A stretch of 64,000 bases of DNA, taken from NCBI GenBank assembly GCA_963848335.1, contig CAWKDD010000001.1, forward strand, positions 186,001-250,000, written 5' to 3'. The position numbers and the translations under genes were made by a program. Positions within the stretch are counted from its first letter, which is position 1; each line of letters opens with the position of its first letter. Positions 8,576 through 17,816 of this stretch are shown here, in pieces. Below the pieces are notes generated by a model. It was not told the origin of the DNA and searched no databases. It worked only from the letters and a program-made list of their open reading frames with translations. This stretch comes from Chersky-840 sp963848335. GTDB lineage: Bacteria; Actinomycetota; Acidimicrobiia; Acidimicrobiales; UBA8190.

Positions 8576-10099
8576 TCAGTGAAGGCGGAACCGCCTCTTG
8601 CGCCCGCGGGCGATCAGGGTGACGTCCTTGGTGATCAGCTCCGACTCGGTCTCGTCCGGAGCCTCGACCATGGGGATCTCGGGCGAGACCGCGAGGATCT
8701 CGGTGGCCATCGACGCCGCCGACGAAAACTGAGGGTCCGTCGTCCCCAGCGAGACGTCCTCCTCGGTCTCGGCGTACGCCGATGCGGCGCTGGGATCGCT
8801 CCCGTTGCCGTGGACCGGAGGCGTTGCCGACGTTGAGTTGTCGGGCGACGAGTACGGCGCGGCGATAGGTGCAGCCGAAGGAGCTCCGACATCGACCGAC
8901 GGCGCCTCGCCGAAGGAGAACCCGGCGGGGCTTCCCGGAGCAGGTGTCGCGGTCGCCGAGGGTGCCACCGGTGCGGCGGGGTGGGGCGGGTCCAGGGTCA
9001 CGAAGACCCCTGGTGCAGGGGGCGGAGGCGGAGGCGGCGGCGTCGGCGGCGGCGGAGGTGGCGGCGGTGGCGGAGGCGGAGGTGCTTGGGTGAAGACCGG
9101 CGCGGGCGGCGGCTGAAGAGGCGGAGCCGCTTCGGCGAAGACGGACCCGACCGGGGGCGAGGCCATGACGATGGTCGACTCCGGCGACGCAGCAGGCGGA
9201 GCCGGCGCGGTCGCGTTCGAGGCCGTGGCGCTCGGGGTCTCACGGGTGTCGAAGTTCGACTGGGCGCCCTCGGTCGAGCGCGACGTCCCGAGCAAGATGT
9301 CGAGGACCTTGTTGTGGTCCGTCGTCGGCGCCACCCGCGGTGGTGCGGGGTCGGCAGCCGGGCGCCCGACCGGATCAGGGTCCGGCGCCCTGGTATCGGC
9401 GTGCGCGGTGGGGACCTCGGGTTCGGCGTCGCTCCCGGTGACCGAGGAGGTGGCGGAACCGGGAACCTGAGCGTGCCCGGGACCGAATTCGGTGCCCAGC
9501 ACGGCGTCGAGGGCACTGGCGCTGAGCTCCGCCACCGAGGTGGCGGGAAGGACTTCCTCTTCGAACGGAGGAACGTAGAACACTGGTTCGGATACGTCTG
9601 TCTCCACCGCTGGTTCTGGCACGTCTGCCGCTCCGCTCCATGCCCGCTGCGCCGAGGCCTCGACGCACGTGATGACACTGTCGGCAGGAGCGGCCGAGTC
9701 CTTGAATCGGGGACCGCCGCCGTCCGGCGGTGGCGACCCCGGCACGCCGTCCATGACCGAGGCACTACCCAATTGCGCGGAATCGACTCGTGCACCGGTC
9801 CGGGCACCTTCGCCCGCCGCGGGCGCACCGGCGGGCGGCGGGGAGGGCGGGGTCCCCGGCCCGTCGAGGAGCGCAGCGAGGCCGGGTCTCCCGAGGTCGG
9901 CGCCTGCCTCGGGGCCCAGGGCGTCTCGCACCATGAGACCGAGGGATTCGATCGATCCGGCCAGGTTGGCCTGGCTCTCCTGGACCACCCGGAGCCGTCC
10001 GAGGATCTCCTGCCACAGCTCGGCGGAGGACGAGGCCATCGATCGGACGAGATCAGCCGACGACGGCTGCGCTGTGTGGTGACCGTTCTCGATTGTCAT
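8576..10099 (-). CDS. Proline-rich protein of unknown function
   Basis: 507-residue protein with no recognised enzyme domain. Residues 1-75 look folded and amphipathic (DLVRSMASSSAELWQEILGR, then a heptad-like stretch), followed by a long Pro/Ala/Ser/Thr-rich region. An almost pure polyproline block (more than 20 Pro with one Thr break) lies near residues 330-365. The protein ends in a conserved-looking basic tail after VTLIARGRKRRFRLH. The frame is chosen over the Gly-rich opposite frame because its two ends are non-repetitive and protein-like. It lies beside the pilus locus and resembles the proline linker of PilB, but a pilus role is inference. Confidence 0.65.
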   Translation of the reverse strand: MTIENGHHTAQPSSADLVRSMASSSAELWQEILGRLRVVQESQANLAGSIESLGLMVRDALGPEAGADLGRPGLAALLDGPGTPPSPPPAGAPAAGEGARTGARVDSAQLGSASVMDGVPGSPPPDGGGPRFKDSAAPADSVITCVEASAQRAWSGAADVPEPAVETDVSEPVFYVPPFEEEVLPATSVAELSASALDAVLGTEFGPGHAQVPGSATSSVTGSDAEPEVPTAHADTRAPDPDPVGRPAADPAPPRVAPTTDHNKVLDILLGTSRSTEGAQSNFDTRETPSATASNATAPAPPAASPESTIVMASPPVGSVFAEAAPPLQPPPAPVFTQAPPPPPPPPPPPPPTPPPPPPPPAPGVFVTLDPPHPAAPVAPSATATPAPGSPAGFSFGEAPSVDVGAPSAAPIAAPYSSPDNSTSATPPVHGNGSDPSAASAYAETEEDVSLGTTDPQFSSAASMATEILAVSPEIPMVEAPDETESELITKDVTLIARGRKRRFRLH

Positions 10100-10301
10100 G
10101 CCCGGGTTCTTCCCCCTGATGACCCGGCAGCCGTTGTCGGCGCGTCGAGATCCCGGAGCTGGGCCCCCGACCGCCTACGGCCAACCTGCCCAATGGCAAC
10201 AAGACCAGGAGGAAGCGTAGTCAGCCGACCACCGAGGCAGAAAGTCCGATGCGGGTTCGGGAAGAGCCTTCAGCCCGGGCCGAGTGGGACCGGGAACCTC
10301 G

Positions 10302-10598
10302 TCAGGCGCGGGCGGCGCTCCGGAGATCGTCGAGGGACAGCTCGCCGGTCGCCTCTCCTCCACATTGCGCGCAGTGCTCCACGTGGCGCCAAGACCTGAG
10401 CAGACGCGTGCCTTCCGGGTTGAGCAAGACCACGAACGATTCCGACACGGGGTCGATGTCCAGCCCGAAGTAGGGGCGCCAGCCGGTGGAGGCAGGGTGG
10501 CTGTCGAGATCCAGGCCCTTCAGGACGCGACGGAAGCGCATCCGGTCGGTATCGAAGAGCCAGGTGCTGTGACAAGACTCCAGAACGAGCGGTTCCAT
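10302..10598 (-). CDS. Small hypothetical protein
   Basis: 98-residue cytoplasmic protein starting MEPLVLESCHSTWLFDTDRM, with WRPYFGLDIDP in the centre and a possible CxxC knuckle HCAQCGG near residue 78. Codon pattern (GC at third positions) is coding-like. A TTG 11 codons upstream is possible, but ATG 10598 starts at the more convincing sequence. I do not recognise the family. It lies between the proline-rich gene and the PH-like membrane protein, all on the minus strand. Confidence 0.6.
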   Translation of the reverse strand: MEPLVLESCHSTWLFDTDRMRFRRVLKGLDLDSHPASTGWRPYFGLDIDPVSESFVVLLNPEGTRLLRSWRHVEHCAQCGGEATGELSLDDLRSAARA

Positions 10599-10710
10599 GC
10601 GAGGATCATCGCCCAAAAGCGCGACGATCAACCCTCAACGGTATTGCGATTGTGTGACGATCGGGAAACCGTGGCTGGCTCGCCACGCTTCGTCGGAGGT
10701 GCCGGATGGC

Positions 10711-11205
10711 TCAAAACTTCACGGCACCGGTCGCGACCAGCACAGCAAGCGCGATACCGGCCACGATGACGACGGCGAGTGCCCCCGCGAGAACACCGGA
10801 CCGCCCCGTGCCCCCCGGGCGCGACACCGTGCTCGGAGTCACCATGGTGCCCGCCAGCTGAGCGATCTCATGGCGGAGTCCTTCGGGATTGTCGCTCGGG
10901 ACCACGAACCGGTGGGTCCGGGACGTGGTGACGGCTTCGAGGACGACGCCCTGGCTCCCCGCCGGCGTCCGCATCCTCCTGTCGGCGACCAGTCCCGACA
11001 CCTCTGACCAGGCCACGAAGGCCCCCGTCGTCCCGTCCGGCTTGCGCACGGTGAGGCCCGACCCGTCGAGCTGGACCGTCAGGCCGGGCACCGCGGTCTT
11101 GCCCTGGCTTTCCGCGGTGAGCAGGTACACGTCGGACAGGACCAGAGGGCCGTCGCGCCGCGCCGGCGATGCAGGTTCCGCCGCTTTGAGCTCGTTGGCT
11201 GGCAT
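10711..11205 (-). CDS. Hypothetical protein with PH-like domain and C-terminal membrane anchor
   Basis: 164-residue protein. Residues about 20-125 form a beta-rich unit (VYLLTAESQGK, LTVQLDGSGLTVRKPDG, RTHRFVVPSDNPEGLR) resembling a PH/GRAM-like fold. One C-terminal transmembrane helix (GVLAGALAVVIVAGIALAVL) would leave the domain in the cytoplasm. ATG 11205 is preferred because AAGGA lies six nt upstream; longer starts to 11295 exist. It is divergent from pilT1 across a short promoter region. Function unknown. Confidence 0.6.
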   Translation of the reverse strand: MPANELKAAEPASPARRDGPLVLSDVYLLTAESQGKTAVPGLTVQLDGSGLTVRKPDGTTGAFVAWSEVSGLVADRRMRTPAGSQGVVLEAVTTSRTHRFVVPSDNPEGLRHEIAQLAGTMVTPSTVSRPGGTGRSGVLAGALAVVIVAGIALAVLVATGAVKF

Positions 11206-11400
11206 CTCCGGTCCTTGCATCGCCTCGTCGTCCCTCGCGACCCGCCGGCGTGGATCTCTGGCCATGACCTTGACGCGTGCACGGTCCGGGGTCAACGACC
11301 CCGTTCCCCGACGGTGCGGATCTGGGTCGGAAGTCCCATATCCCCTGCCTGCAGGATCGGATTTATGCCACGAAGAGCGCTGAATTCGCCACGAAAACGG

Positions 11401-11429
11401 TTGGAGTAACGAGGGAGGTCGTTTAGACT
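11401..11429 (+). promoter_or_regulatory. Promoter of pilT1
   Basis: TTGGAG (-35, 11401-11406) and TAGACT (-10, 11424-11429) are separated by 17 bp, and the ATG of pilT1 follows at 11439. The expected start of transcription is at or within three nt of the start codon, so the mRNA would be leaderless or nearly so. Confidence 0.6.
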
Positions 11430-11438
11430 GAGCCCTCC

Positions 11439-12556
11439 ATGAACCACGAAAACCTCGACCGACTGCTTCACATCCTGGCTGACCTCGACGGCTCGGACAT
11501 GCACATCAAGGCCGGCGCCCCTCCGCGCGTCCGCGTCGACGGACTCCTGCGCACCCTCGAGGACGAGCCGGAGTTCACCGAAGAGGACACCCTCGCTCTG
11601 GCGCGTGAGATCATGCCGGCCAAGATCGCCGAGGATTTCGAAGAGCGGCACGAGGCCGACTTCGCGTACAGCGTGCCCGGCCTCGGGCGTTTCCGGACCA
11701 ATGCGTTCTACCAGCGGTCTTCGGTGGCCCTCGCCATGCGACGGGTGCGGACCACAGCGGCCAGCTTCGACGAGCTCGGTCTCCCCGACGTCGTTCGCCG
11801 CCTGAGCGAACATCACCGCGGCCTCGTGCTCGTGACGGGTCCGACCGGCTCCGGCAAGACCACCACGCTGGCCGCCATGGTGGACCACATCAACCACGTG
11901 CGGTCGTGCCACGTCATCACCATCGAGGACCCCATCGAGTATCTGCACAAAGACGACATGGCCGCCATCGACCAACGTGAGGTCGGGTTCGACACCGACA
12001 CCTTCAGCTCGGCCATGCGCACGATCTTGCGCCAGGACCCCGACGTGATCCTGGTCGGTGAGATGCGTGACCCCGAGACCGTGCACACCGCACTGACGGC
12101 GGCGGAGACCGGGCACCTCGTGTTCTCGACGCTGCACACCACGACGGCGACCGAGACCGTCAACCGGATCGTCGACTTCTTCCCACCGCACCAGCAGGGA
12201 CAGGTTCGCGTGAGCCTGGCAGGGGCGCTGACGGGGACGATCTGTCAGCGGCTCATCCCGCGCGCGGACGGCAAGGGCCGTGTCCCGCGCTCGAGATCAT
12301 GGTGGTCAACGGGCGCATCCAACAGGCGATCCTCGACCCAGTGCAGACGTCGGACATCAATGAGATCATGGCCGAGGGCGAGTACTACGGGATGCAGACC
12401 TTCGACCAGTCGCTGGCCGAGCTGCTGCGCGACGAGGTCATCGATCTCCGCGAAGCGATGAACGCGGCGTCGAACCCCCACGACCTCAAGGTGAGGCTCG
12501 AGCGCATGGGGATCGTGCAGACGGGCCGCGGCTTCGTCTCCGCCGCGGCGTCCTGA
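11439..12556 (+). CDS. pilT: PilT-type retraction ATPase, copy 1 (frame slip near 12285)
   Basis: Hexameric secretion ATPase that powers type IV pilus retraction. Features: LDRLLHILADLDGSDMHIKAGAPPRVR (N-terminal PAS-like domain), Walker A GPTGSGKTTT near residue 130, Asp box TIEDPIEYLH, Walker B DPDVILVGEMRD, and His box TAAETGHLVFSTLHT. One base is missing in the GTGTCCCGCGCTCGAG stretch near 12285: the protein continues in the next frame as EIMVVNGRIQQAILDPVQ to the stop at 12556. Restored, it is about 372 residues, a normal PilT length. Tail-to-tail with the prepilin peptidase gene. Confidence 0.9.
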
Positions 12557-12565
12557 GTCCGGCGT

Positions 12566-13381
12566 TCAGCGCCCGACAGGGCTCCCTGCTGCGAAGGCAC
12601 TGATCACCGCCGCGGCGCTGCCGAGGGCGACAGCGAGCGCGACACCACCGAACCGACGTGCGTCCCCGTGGTGCGGGCGCGCTCGGAGCAAGACCGAGAG
12701 ACCCACGAGGCACACTGCCGACGCCGACACGCCGACGCCGGCTCCGAAGCCTCCGACCCACCCCATCACGGCCCCGGCAGGGACCACCGCCCACAGTCCG
12801 GTCGACGTGGCACGGCGCCGGGTGACGATGGCGGTTCCTGCCACCACGACGCACCCCGCCGCGGCGATCCCGATCGCCATCCCGCCCAGATGCCACCAGC
12901 GCCGGTCGGCCACTGCCGCGGCCGACAGCAGCACCGCTCCCACACCGGCGCCGACGAGCCCGACCGACACCGGGGGCGCGAGCCCGTCGATCTCGATGGT
13001 GGCCAGGGCCAGCAGGGTGGCACCCAGGACGCACATGCCCGCGACGCCCCAGTGGGGCCCGAGCGCCCAGGCCACGGCGGCGAAGAGCACACCCGTGACC
13101 AGCTCCACCACGGGGTAGCGGGCCGAGATCGGCTCGCCGCAGTGCCGGCACCGGCCCCTCAGCACCAGCCACGACACCACCGGCACGTTGTCCCAGCTGC
13201 CGATGGCGGTGCCGCACGACGGGCACGACGACCCGGGACGGACGATCGACAGGGCACGGGGCACCCGGTACACCACGACGTTGAGGAAGGACCCGATGGC
13301 CAGCCCGGCCACAGCCGCCACGATCGTGACCGGGACACGGGCGTCGGAGGCGACCGCCTCCCCGACGATCCTGACTACCAA
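12566..13381 (-). CDS. pilD: Prepilin peptidase-like protein with altered active site
   Basis: 271-residue polytopic membrane protein of the PilD/GspO family, which cleaves and N-methylates prepilins. The N-terminal domain has the two zinc-type pairs CPSCG and CRHCG (residues about 48-85) and the conserved GSFLNVVVYRVPR. The peptidase half is unusual: the first Asp motif reads IEIDGLAPP instead of IDxxxxxxPD, and the GxGDxK motif is GFGAGV, with no Asp. It may therefore be inactive as a protease. Start is TTG 13381 with AGAGG upstream; PilB is divergent. Confidence 0.8.
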   Translation of the reverse strand: MVVRIVGEAVASDARVPVTIVAAVAGLAIGSFLNVVVYRVPRALSIVRPGSSCPSCGTAIGSWDNVPVVSWLVLRGRCRHCGEPISARYPVVELVTGVLFAAVAWALGPHWGVAGMCVLGATLLALATIEIDGLAPPVSVGLVGAGVGAVLLSAAAVADRRWWHLGGMAIGIAAAGCVVVAGTAIVTRRRATSTGLWAVVPAGAVMGWVGGFGAGVGVSASAVCLVGLSVLLRARPHHGDARRFGGVALAVALGSAAAVISAFAAGSPVGR

Positions 13382-13527
13382 CTGTGCCTCTGACCAGGGA
13401 AAAGGTCACGAGGTACCCGGTCATTCACAAGGCGGTCACGCTAGCACGATCACCCCCGGGCCCCGGGTGCTCAGGGCGGGCGTCTGATCGCCACCGACGG
13501 CGTTCAATCCGGGCTGGCTACGTGCCG

Positions 13528-16146
13528 ATGCATCAAAGCATGAGCAACGTGGATGCCGTCCGGATGCTCGCGGACGCACACCACCTCGAGTTCGTGGATC
13601 TCGAGCGATTCAACGTGGACGCCTCGGTGTCGGCGGTGGTACCTCTCGCGGTGGCGCGCAAGCACCACGTCGTTCCCATCGGGCGTCGGTTCGGTGCCCC
13701 GGTGGTGGCCACCTCGAACCCTGCCGACGTCGTGGCCATGGACGACCTCCGGGCCGTGATCGGCCGCGAGTTCGTGGCCGTGGTGGCCAGCGACGAGCAG
13801 ATCGACGAGTGCCTGTCCCTCGTCTACGGGGAGAAGGACAAGCGCAAGTCGTCACCGCCGGGTTCCAAGCAGCGCGCCCCGGCAGAGACGTCGAACGGAA
13901 CGGGCCCACGGGTCAACGGGCAGTCGGTGGCGACTGCACCTGAAGCTCCGACCGAGACCGAGCCAGGGTCCGCCACGCCCCCGCCCCCCCCTCCGCCTCC
14001 ACCGATGCCGCCCCTGCCGCCGCTGCCACCGTTGACACCCGCGGCCCCGGCTGCGAAGGCTCCTTCCGCCGCTCCTGCGCCCGCCGCGTCGACGCCGTCG
14101 AAGGCGTCGGTGGCCTCCGCCCCGGGCGCGGCGCCACAGCCGGAGCAACCCGAACGCCCCGAGGACGTCCTTGCCGCCGCGCTCGAAGCCATCGACACGT
14201 CGCTGGGGTCCTCCACGGTGGTGGGGAACCCCCCTGCTGCCATGGCCGTGGCCGAGGAAGGAACGGGAGAGGACGCAGGCCTCGTAGCCGCCGTCGTACC
14301 CGAGCCCGCCGCCGTCCCCGAGCCCACGCAACCCGAGCACTCCGGTGGCGAGCCGGTGGCCGACATGGTGCTGGCGGCCGACCTCGTCGACGAGGTCGTC
14401 GGAGAGTTCGAGCAGAACGTCGAGGTCTCGGAGGCCGACGGGGTCCCTGAGGGGCTCGCCGGGTTCCCACCCCTGGCCCGGGTCCTCGTCGAAGGAGAGC
14501 GCGTCTCGCTCGAGGACATGTCGGAGGTCCTGGAGGAGCGTGAGCGCACCGGCCAGGCCATCGCGCGGATCCTGACCCTGCGGGGCCTCGTGACCGAGGC
14601 GGACCTCATGTGGGGCATGGCTCAGGAGATGGGCCTGGAATTCGTCGACCTCGACGTCCAGAGCGTCGACTTCGCCGCCGCGTACCACCTTCCCGAGGCC
14701 ACGGCGCGGCACCACAACGTGCTCGTCATGGCGCTGCGCGACGGCGTCCCCGTGGTGGCGGCCTCCAACCCCACCGACGTGTTCGCCATGGACGACCTGC
14801 GCACGATCATCGGCCGCAACTTCGTCACCGTTGTCGCCACCCGGTCGCAGATCAGCGCCTTCATCGACAAGGCCTACCACCAGGGCGGGGACGCCAGCGA
14901 GGTGGCCACCGCGGCGGCATCGGACTTCGAGGACCTGGGCGACGAGGACCTCGGCAACATCCAGGCCATCGTCGACGACGCCCCCATCGTCCGCTACGTG
15001 AACCTCCTGGTCCTCCAGGCCCTCAACGAACGGGCGTCGGACATCCACGTCGAGCCGACGGGGGAGAACCTGCGCATCCGGTACCGCATCGACGGAGTCC
15101 TCCATGACATCTCCACCGCACCGAGAGCGATCGCCTCGGCGGTGACCACTCGCCTCAAGGTCATGGCGGACATCAACATCGCCGAGCACCGGTTGCCCCA
15201 GGACGGCCGGATCTCGCTCACGGTGGGCAACCGTCCCATCGACCTCCGCATGGCCACCCTGCCCACGATCTACGGCGAGAAAGTGGTCATGCGGGTCCTC
15301 GACAAGTCCAATGTCGTGCTCGGCTTCGAGGACCTGGGCTTCGACCCCGATCTGCTCGAGATCTACGAGAAGATCTTCCACCGGCCCTACGGGACCATCC
15401 TGGTGACCGGGCCGACAGGTTCGGGCAAGACCACGACGCTCTATGCGACGCTCGCCGCGCTCAACAACCCCGAGAAGAACATCATCACGGTCGAGGACCC
15501 TGTCGAGCTCCGCATCAAGGGCATCAACCAGGTTCAGCTCAACGTCAAGGCCGGCCTCACCTTCGCCTCGGCGCTGCGGTCGATCCTGCGATCGGACCCC
15601 GACATCGTGCTGGTGGGGGAGATCCGCGACCGGGAGACGGCCATGATCTCGGTGGAGGCAGCTCTCACCGGCCACCTGGTGCTGGCCACGCTCCACACCA
15701 ACGACTCGGCCAGCACGCCCATGCGTCTGGTCGAGATGGGTCTCGAGCCCTACCTCGTGACCTCTGCGGTGACCGGGGCCCTGGCCCAGCGACTGGCGCG
15801 CCGGCTCTGCAACCACTGCCGCGAACCCTTCGACGCCACCGAGGCCGACATCGTGGCGGCGGGCTGGAAGCCCGAGGAGGTCTACGCGGACGCCGACAAG
15901 CCGACGCTGTACCGGGCGGTGGGCTGTTCTGCTTGTTCCAACACCGGATACCGGGGACGCAAAGCGCTCCTCGAGCTCCTCGTCGTCACCGAAGACGTAG
16001 AGCGGCTGATCATCGAGGGAGGCACGGCTGATGACATCCACAAGCTTGCAGTCGAACAGGGCATGGTGACCCTGCGGCGGAGCGGCATTCGCAAGGCGCT
16101 CGAGGGTGAGACAACCCTCGAGGAAGTGCTCCGGGTGGTCGCATGA
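13528..16146 (+). CDS. pilB: PilB/GspE-type extension ATPase with two MshEN-like domains
   Basis: Type IV pilus assembly ATPase, 872 residues, longer than the usual 560-570. Order: a first MshEN-like domain (residues 1-100), a proline/alanine-rich linker including an 11-proline run near 150-160, a second MshEN-like domain (about 330-455) matching the first in LEFVDL and AMDDLR-IIGR-FV, then the RecA-like ATPase. The ATPase has Walker A GPTGSGKTTT near 627, Walker B DPDIVLVGEIRD, and TGHLVLATLHTND. A tetracysteine zinc site follows (CNHC ... CSAC). Starts at 13522, 13528 or 13540 are possible. Its stop overlaps pilT2 by four bp. Confidence 0.9.
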   Translation: MHQSMSNVDAVRMLADAHHLEFVDLERFNVDASVSAVVPLAVARKHHVVPIGRRFGAPVVATSNPADVVAMDDLRAVIGREFVAVVASDEQIDECLSLVYGEKDKRKSSPPGSKQRAPAETSNGTGPRVNGQSVATAPEAPTETEPGSATPPPPPPPPPMPPLPPLPPLTPAAPAAKAPSAAPAPAASTPSKASVASAPGAAPQPEQPERPEDVLAAALEAIDTSLGSSTVVGNPPAAMAVAEEGTGEDAGLVAAVVPEPAAVPEPTQPEHSGGEPVADMVLAADLVDEVVGEFEQNVEVSEADGVPEGLAGFPPLARVLVEGERVSLEDMSEVLEERERTGQAIARILTLRGLVTEADLMWGMAQEMGLEFVDLDVQSVDFAAAYHLPEATARHHNVLVMALRDGVPVVAASNPTDVFAMDDLRTIIGRNFVTVVATRSQISAFIDKAYHQGGDASEVATAAASDFEDLGDEDLGNIQAIVDDAPIVRYVNLLVLQALNERASDIHVEPTGENLRIRYRIDGVLHDISTAPRAIASAVTTRLKVMADINIAEHRLPQDGRISLTVGNRPIDLRMATLPTIYGEKVVMRVLDKSNVVLGFEDLGFDPDLLEIYEKIFHRPYGTILVTGPTGSGKTTTLYATLAALNNPEKNIITVEDPVELRIKGINQVQLNVKAGLTFASALRSILRSDPDIVLVGEIRDRETAMISVEAALTGHLVLATLHTNDSASTPMRLVEMGLEPYLVTSAVTGALAQRLARRLCNHCREPFDATEADIVAAGWKPEEVYADADKPTLYRAVGCSACSNTGYRGRKALLELLVVTEDVERLIIEGGTADDIHKLAVEQGMVTLRRSGIRKALEGETTLEEVLRVVA

Positions 16147-17804
16147 GCCCCTCCGCCAGCACTCGCGTCGAATGGGCCAGACGCCTGGCCAACTCAATCG
16201 TTTCCGACGGATACGCCGACGACAATGCCGTCGCCCCCATCCTGAGCGAGGCGACCGACAAGGGCGTGTCGTTCCCGGCCCTGCTCATCTCGCGCGACGT
16301 CACGTCGCAAGAGGTGGTGCTCGGTCTCCTCTCCCAGCTCACCAGGCTTCCGGTCGTCGACCTCGACCACGATCGCCCGAGCGACCAGGCATTGGCGGCC
16401 ACGCCGCTGACCGTGGCGCGCGAGTACGGCGCGGTCGGCTACCGCCTGGACGGCGACGCCCTGACCACCGCGTTCGGAGACCCACCCGACGAGGACGACG
16501 TCCGGGCCATGTCGGTCCTCGTCGGCCACGTCATCGTGCCCGTGCTGGCCAACCCGATCGCCATCGAGCGCCTGCTGGCCTCGATGGAGCCACCGGCACC
16601 GGCACCGGCTCCTCCACAGGCCAACGGAACAGGGTCGACGGCGGGGGACATGACCTCCAACGGCTCCGCCCAGGCGTCGTTCGACGGCGGCCAGGGCGGC
16701 GGCGTGCACGCCACCCCGAACAGGGGGGAAAGCGGTGAGGCGGGGCTGCATCTCGACGATCTCCTTCGTTACGCCGTGAGCGTGGGCGCCTCCGACCTTC
16801 ACGTCACCACCGGCTTGCCGGCGTGCATCAGGTTGCACGGTGCCATCCGGCCCATCGAGGGCTGCCCGGTTTTGGACAACGAGATGATCCGGGACATGGT
16901 CTTCGGCATCCTGCCCCAGTCGCTGCGGGAGCGCTTCGAGGCCGAGAAAGAGCTCGACACTTCCCACTCCATCGTCGACGTGGGACGCTTCCGCCTCAAC
17001 GTGTTCCAGCAGCGGGGGACCGTGGCGGCCGCCCTGCGCTCGATCCCTCACGAGATCCCGCCCTTCGACGTGCTGGGCATCCCCGAGTCGATCCGGGCCT
17101 TCACCGACATGCGGCACGGTCTCGTCCTCGTCACCGGCCCCACCGGTTCGGGGAAGTCGACCACGTTGGCCTCGCTCGTCGACATCATCAACCGGTCCAA
17201 GCCGCTGCACATCGTCACCGTGGAGGACCCGATCGAGTTCCTCCACACCCACAAGCGGGCCATGGTGAACCAGCGCGAGGTCGGCCAGGACACGATGTCG
17301 TTCTCCGAAGCCCTCCGCCGGGTGTTGCGCGAGGACCCCGACGTCATCCTCGTCGGTGAAATGCGTGACCTCGAGACCATCTCGATGGCGCTGACGGCGG
17401 CCGAGACCGGCCACCTCGTCTTCGGGACGCTGCACACCCAGGACGCGCCCCAGACCATCGACCGCATCATCGACGTCTTCCCCACCAACCAGCAGGACCA
17501 GGTGCGCACCATGCTGGCCGGCTCCCTCGAGGGTGTGGTCACCCAGCAGCTGTTGCTCAACGCGGATGGCACCGGGCGACTGGCGTGCTGCGAAGTGATG
17601 ATGTGCACGGCCGCCATCCGGAACCTCGTCAGGAGCGCCAAGACCCACCAGATCTACTCGTTGATGCAGACCGGTGGTCAGTACGGCATGCAGACGATGG
17701 ACCAGGGTCTGGCCAAGCTGGTGAAGACGGGGCGGATCACCGAGGCCGTCGCCTTCGACCGGTGTCGCAATGAGGAAGACCTCCGCAACCACCTGAACTC
17801 GTAG
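16143..17804 (+). CDS. pilT: PilT-type ATPase, copy 2, with N-terminal MshEN-like extension
   Basis: Second pilus retraction ATPase, 553 residues. Canonical PilT is about 350; the extra 190 residues form an MshEN/T2SSE_N-like domain (residues 1-150: DVTSQEVVLGLLSQLTRLPV, then VDLDHDRPS) and a Pro/Gly/Ser-rich linker. The ATPase part begins LHLDDLLRYAVSVGASDLHV, with Walker A GPTGSGKSTT near 332, VEDPIEFLH, DPDVILVGEMRD and TAAETGHLVFGTLHT. The start ATG overlaps the pilB stop (ATGA), so the two are translationally coupled; pilC follows 12 bp later. Confidence 0.92.
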   Translation: MSPSASTRVEWARRLANSIVSDGYADDNAVAPILSEATDKGVSFPALLISRDVTSQEVVLGLLSQLTRLPVVDLDHDRPSDQALAATPLTVAREYGAVGYRLDGDALTTAFGDPPDEDDVRAMSVLVGHVIVPVLANPIAIERLLASMEPPAPAPAPPQANGTGSTAGDMTSNGSAQASFDGGQGGGVHATPNRGESGEAGLHLDDLLRYAVSVGASDLHVTTGLPACIRLHGAIRPIEGCPVLDNEMIRDMVFGILPQSLRERFEAEKELDTSHSIVDVGRFRLNVFQQRGTVAAALRSIPHEIPPFDVLGIPESIRAFTDMRHGLVLVTGPTGSGKSTTLASLVDIINRSKPLHIVTVEDPIEFLHTHKRAMVNQREVGQDTMSFSEALRRVLREDPDVILVGEMRDLETISMALTAAETGHLVFGTLHTQDAPQTIDRIIDVFPTNQQDQVRTMLAGSLEGVVTQQLLLNADGTGRLACCEVMMCTAAIRNLVRSAKTHQIYSLMQTGGQYGMQTMDQGLAKLVKTGRITEAVAFDRCRNEEDLRNHLNS

Positions 17805-17816
17805 GAGCAGCCTGTC

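Noticed and set aside
8805..9116. Gly-rich plus-strand frame with a poly-Gly stretch
   Set aside because: It is the complement of the polyproline block of the minus-strand gene at 8576-10099.
13852..16197. A 781-residue minus-strand open frame
   Set aside because: Antisense of pilB, with repetitive His/Arg/Asp composition and no recognisable family; pilB is unambiguous.
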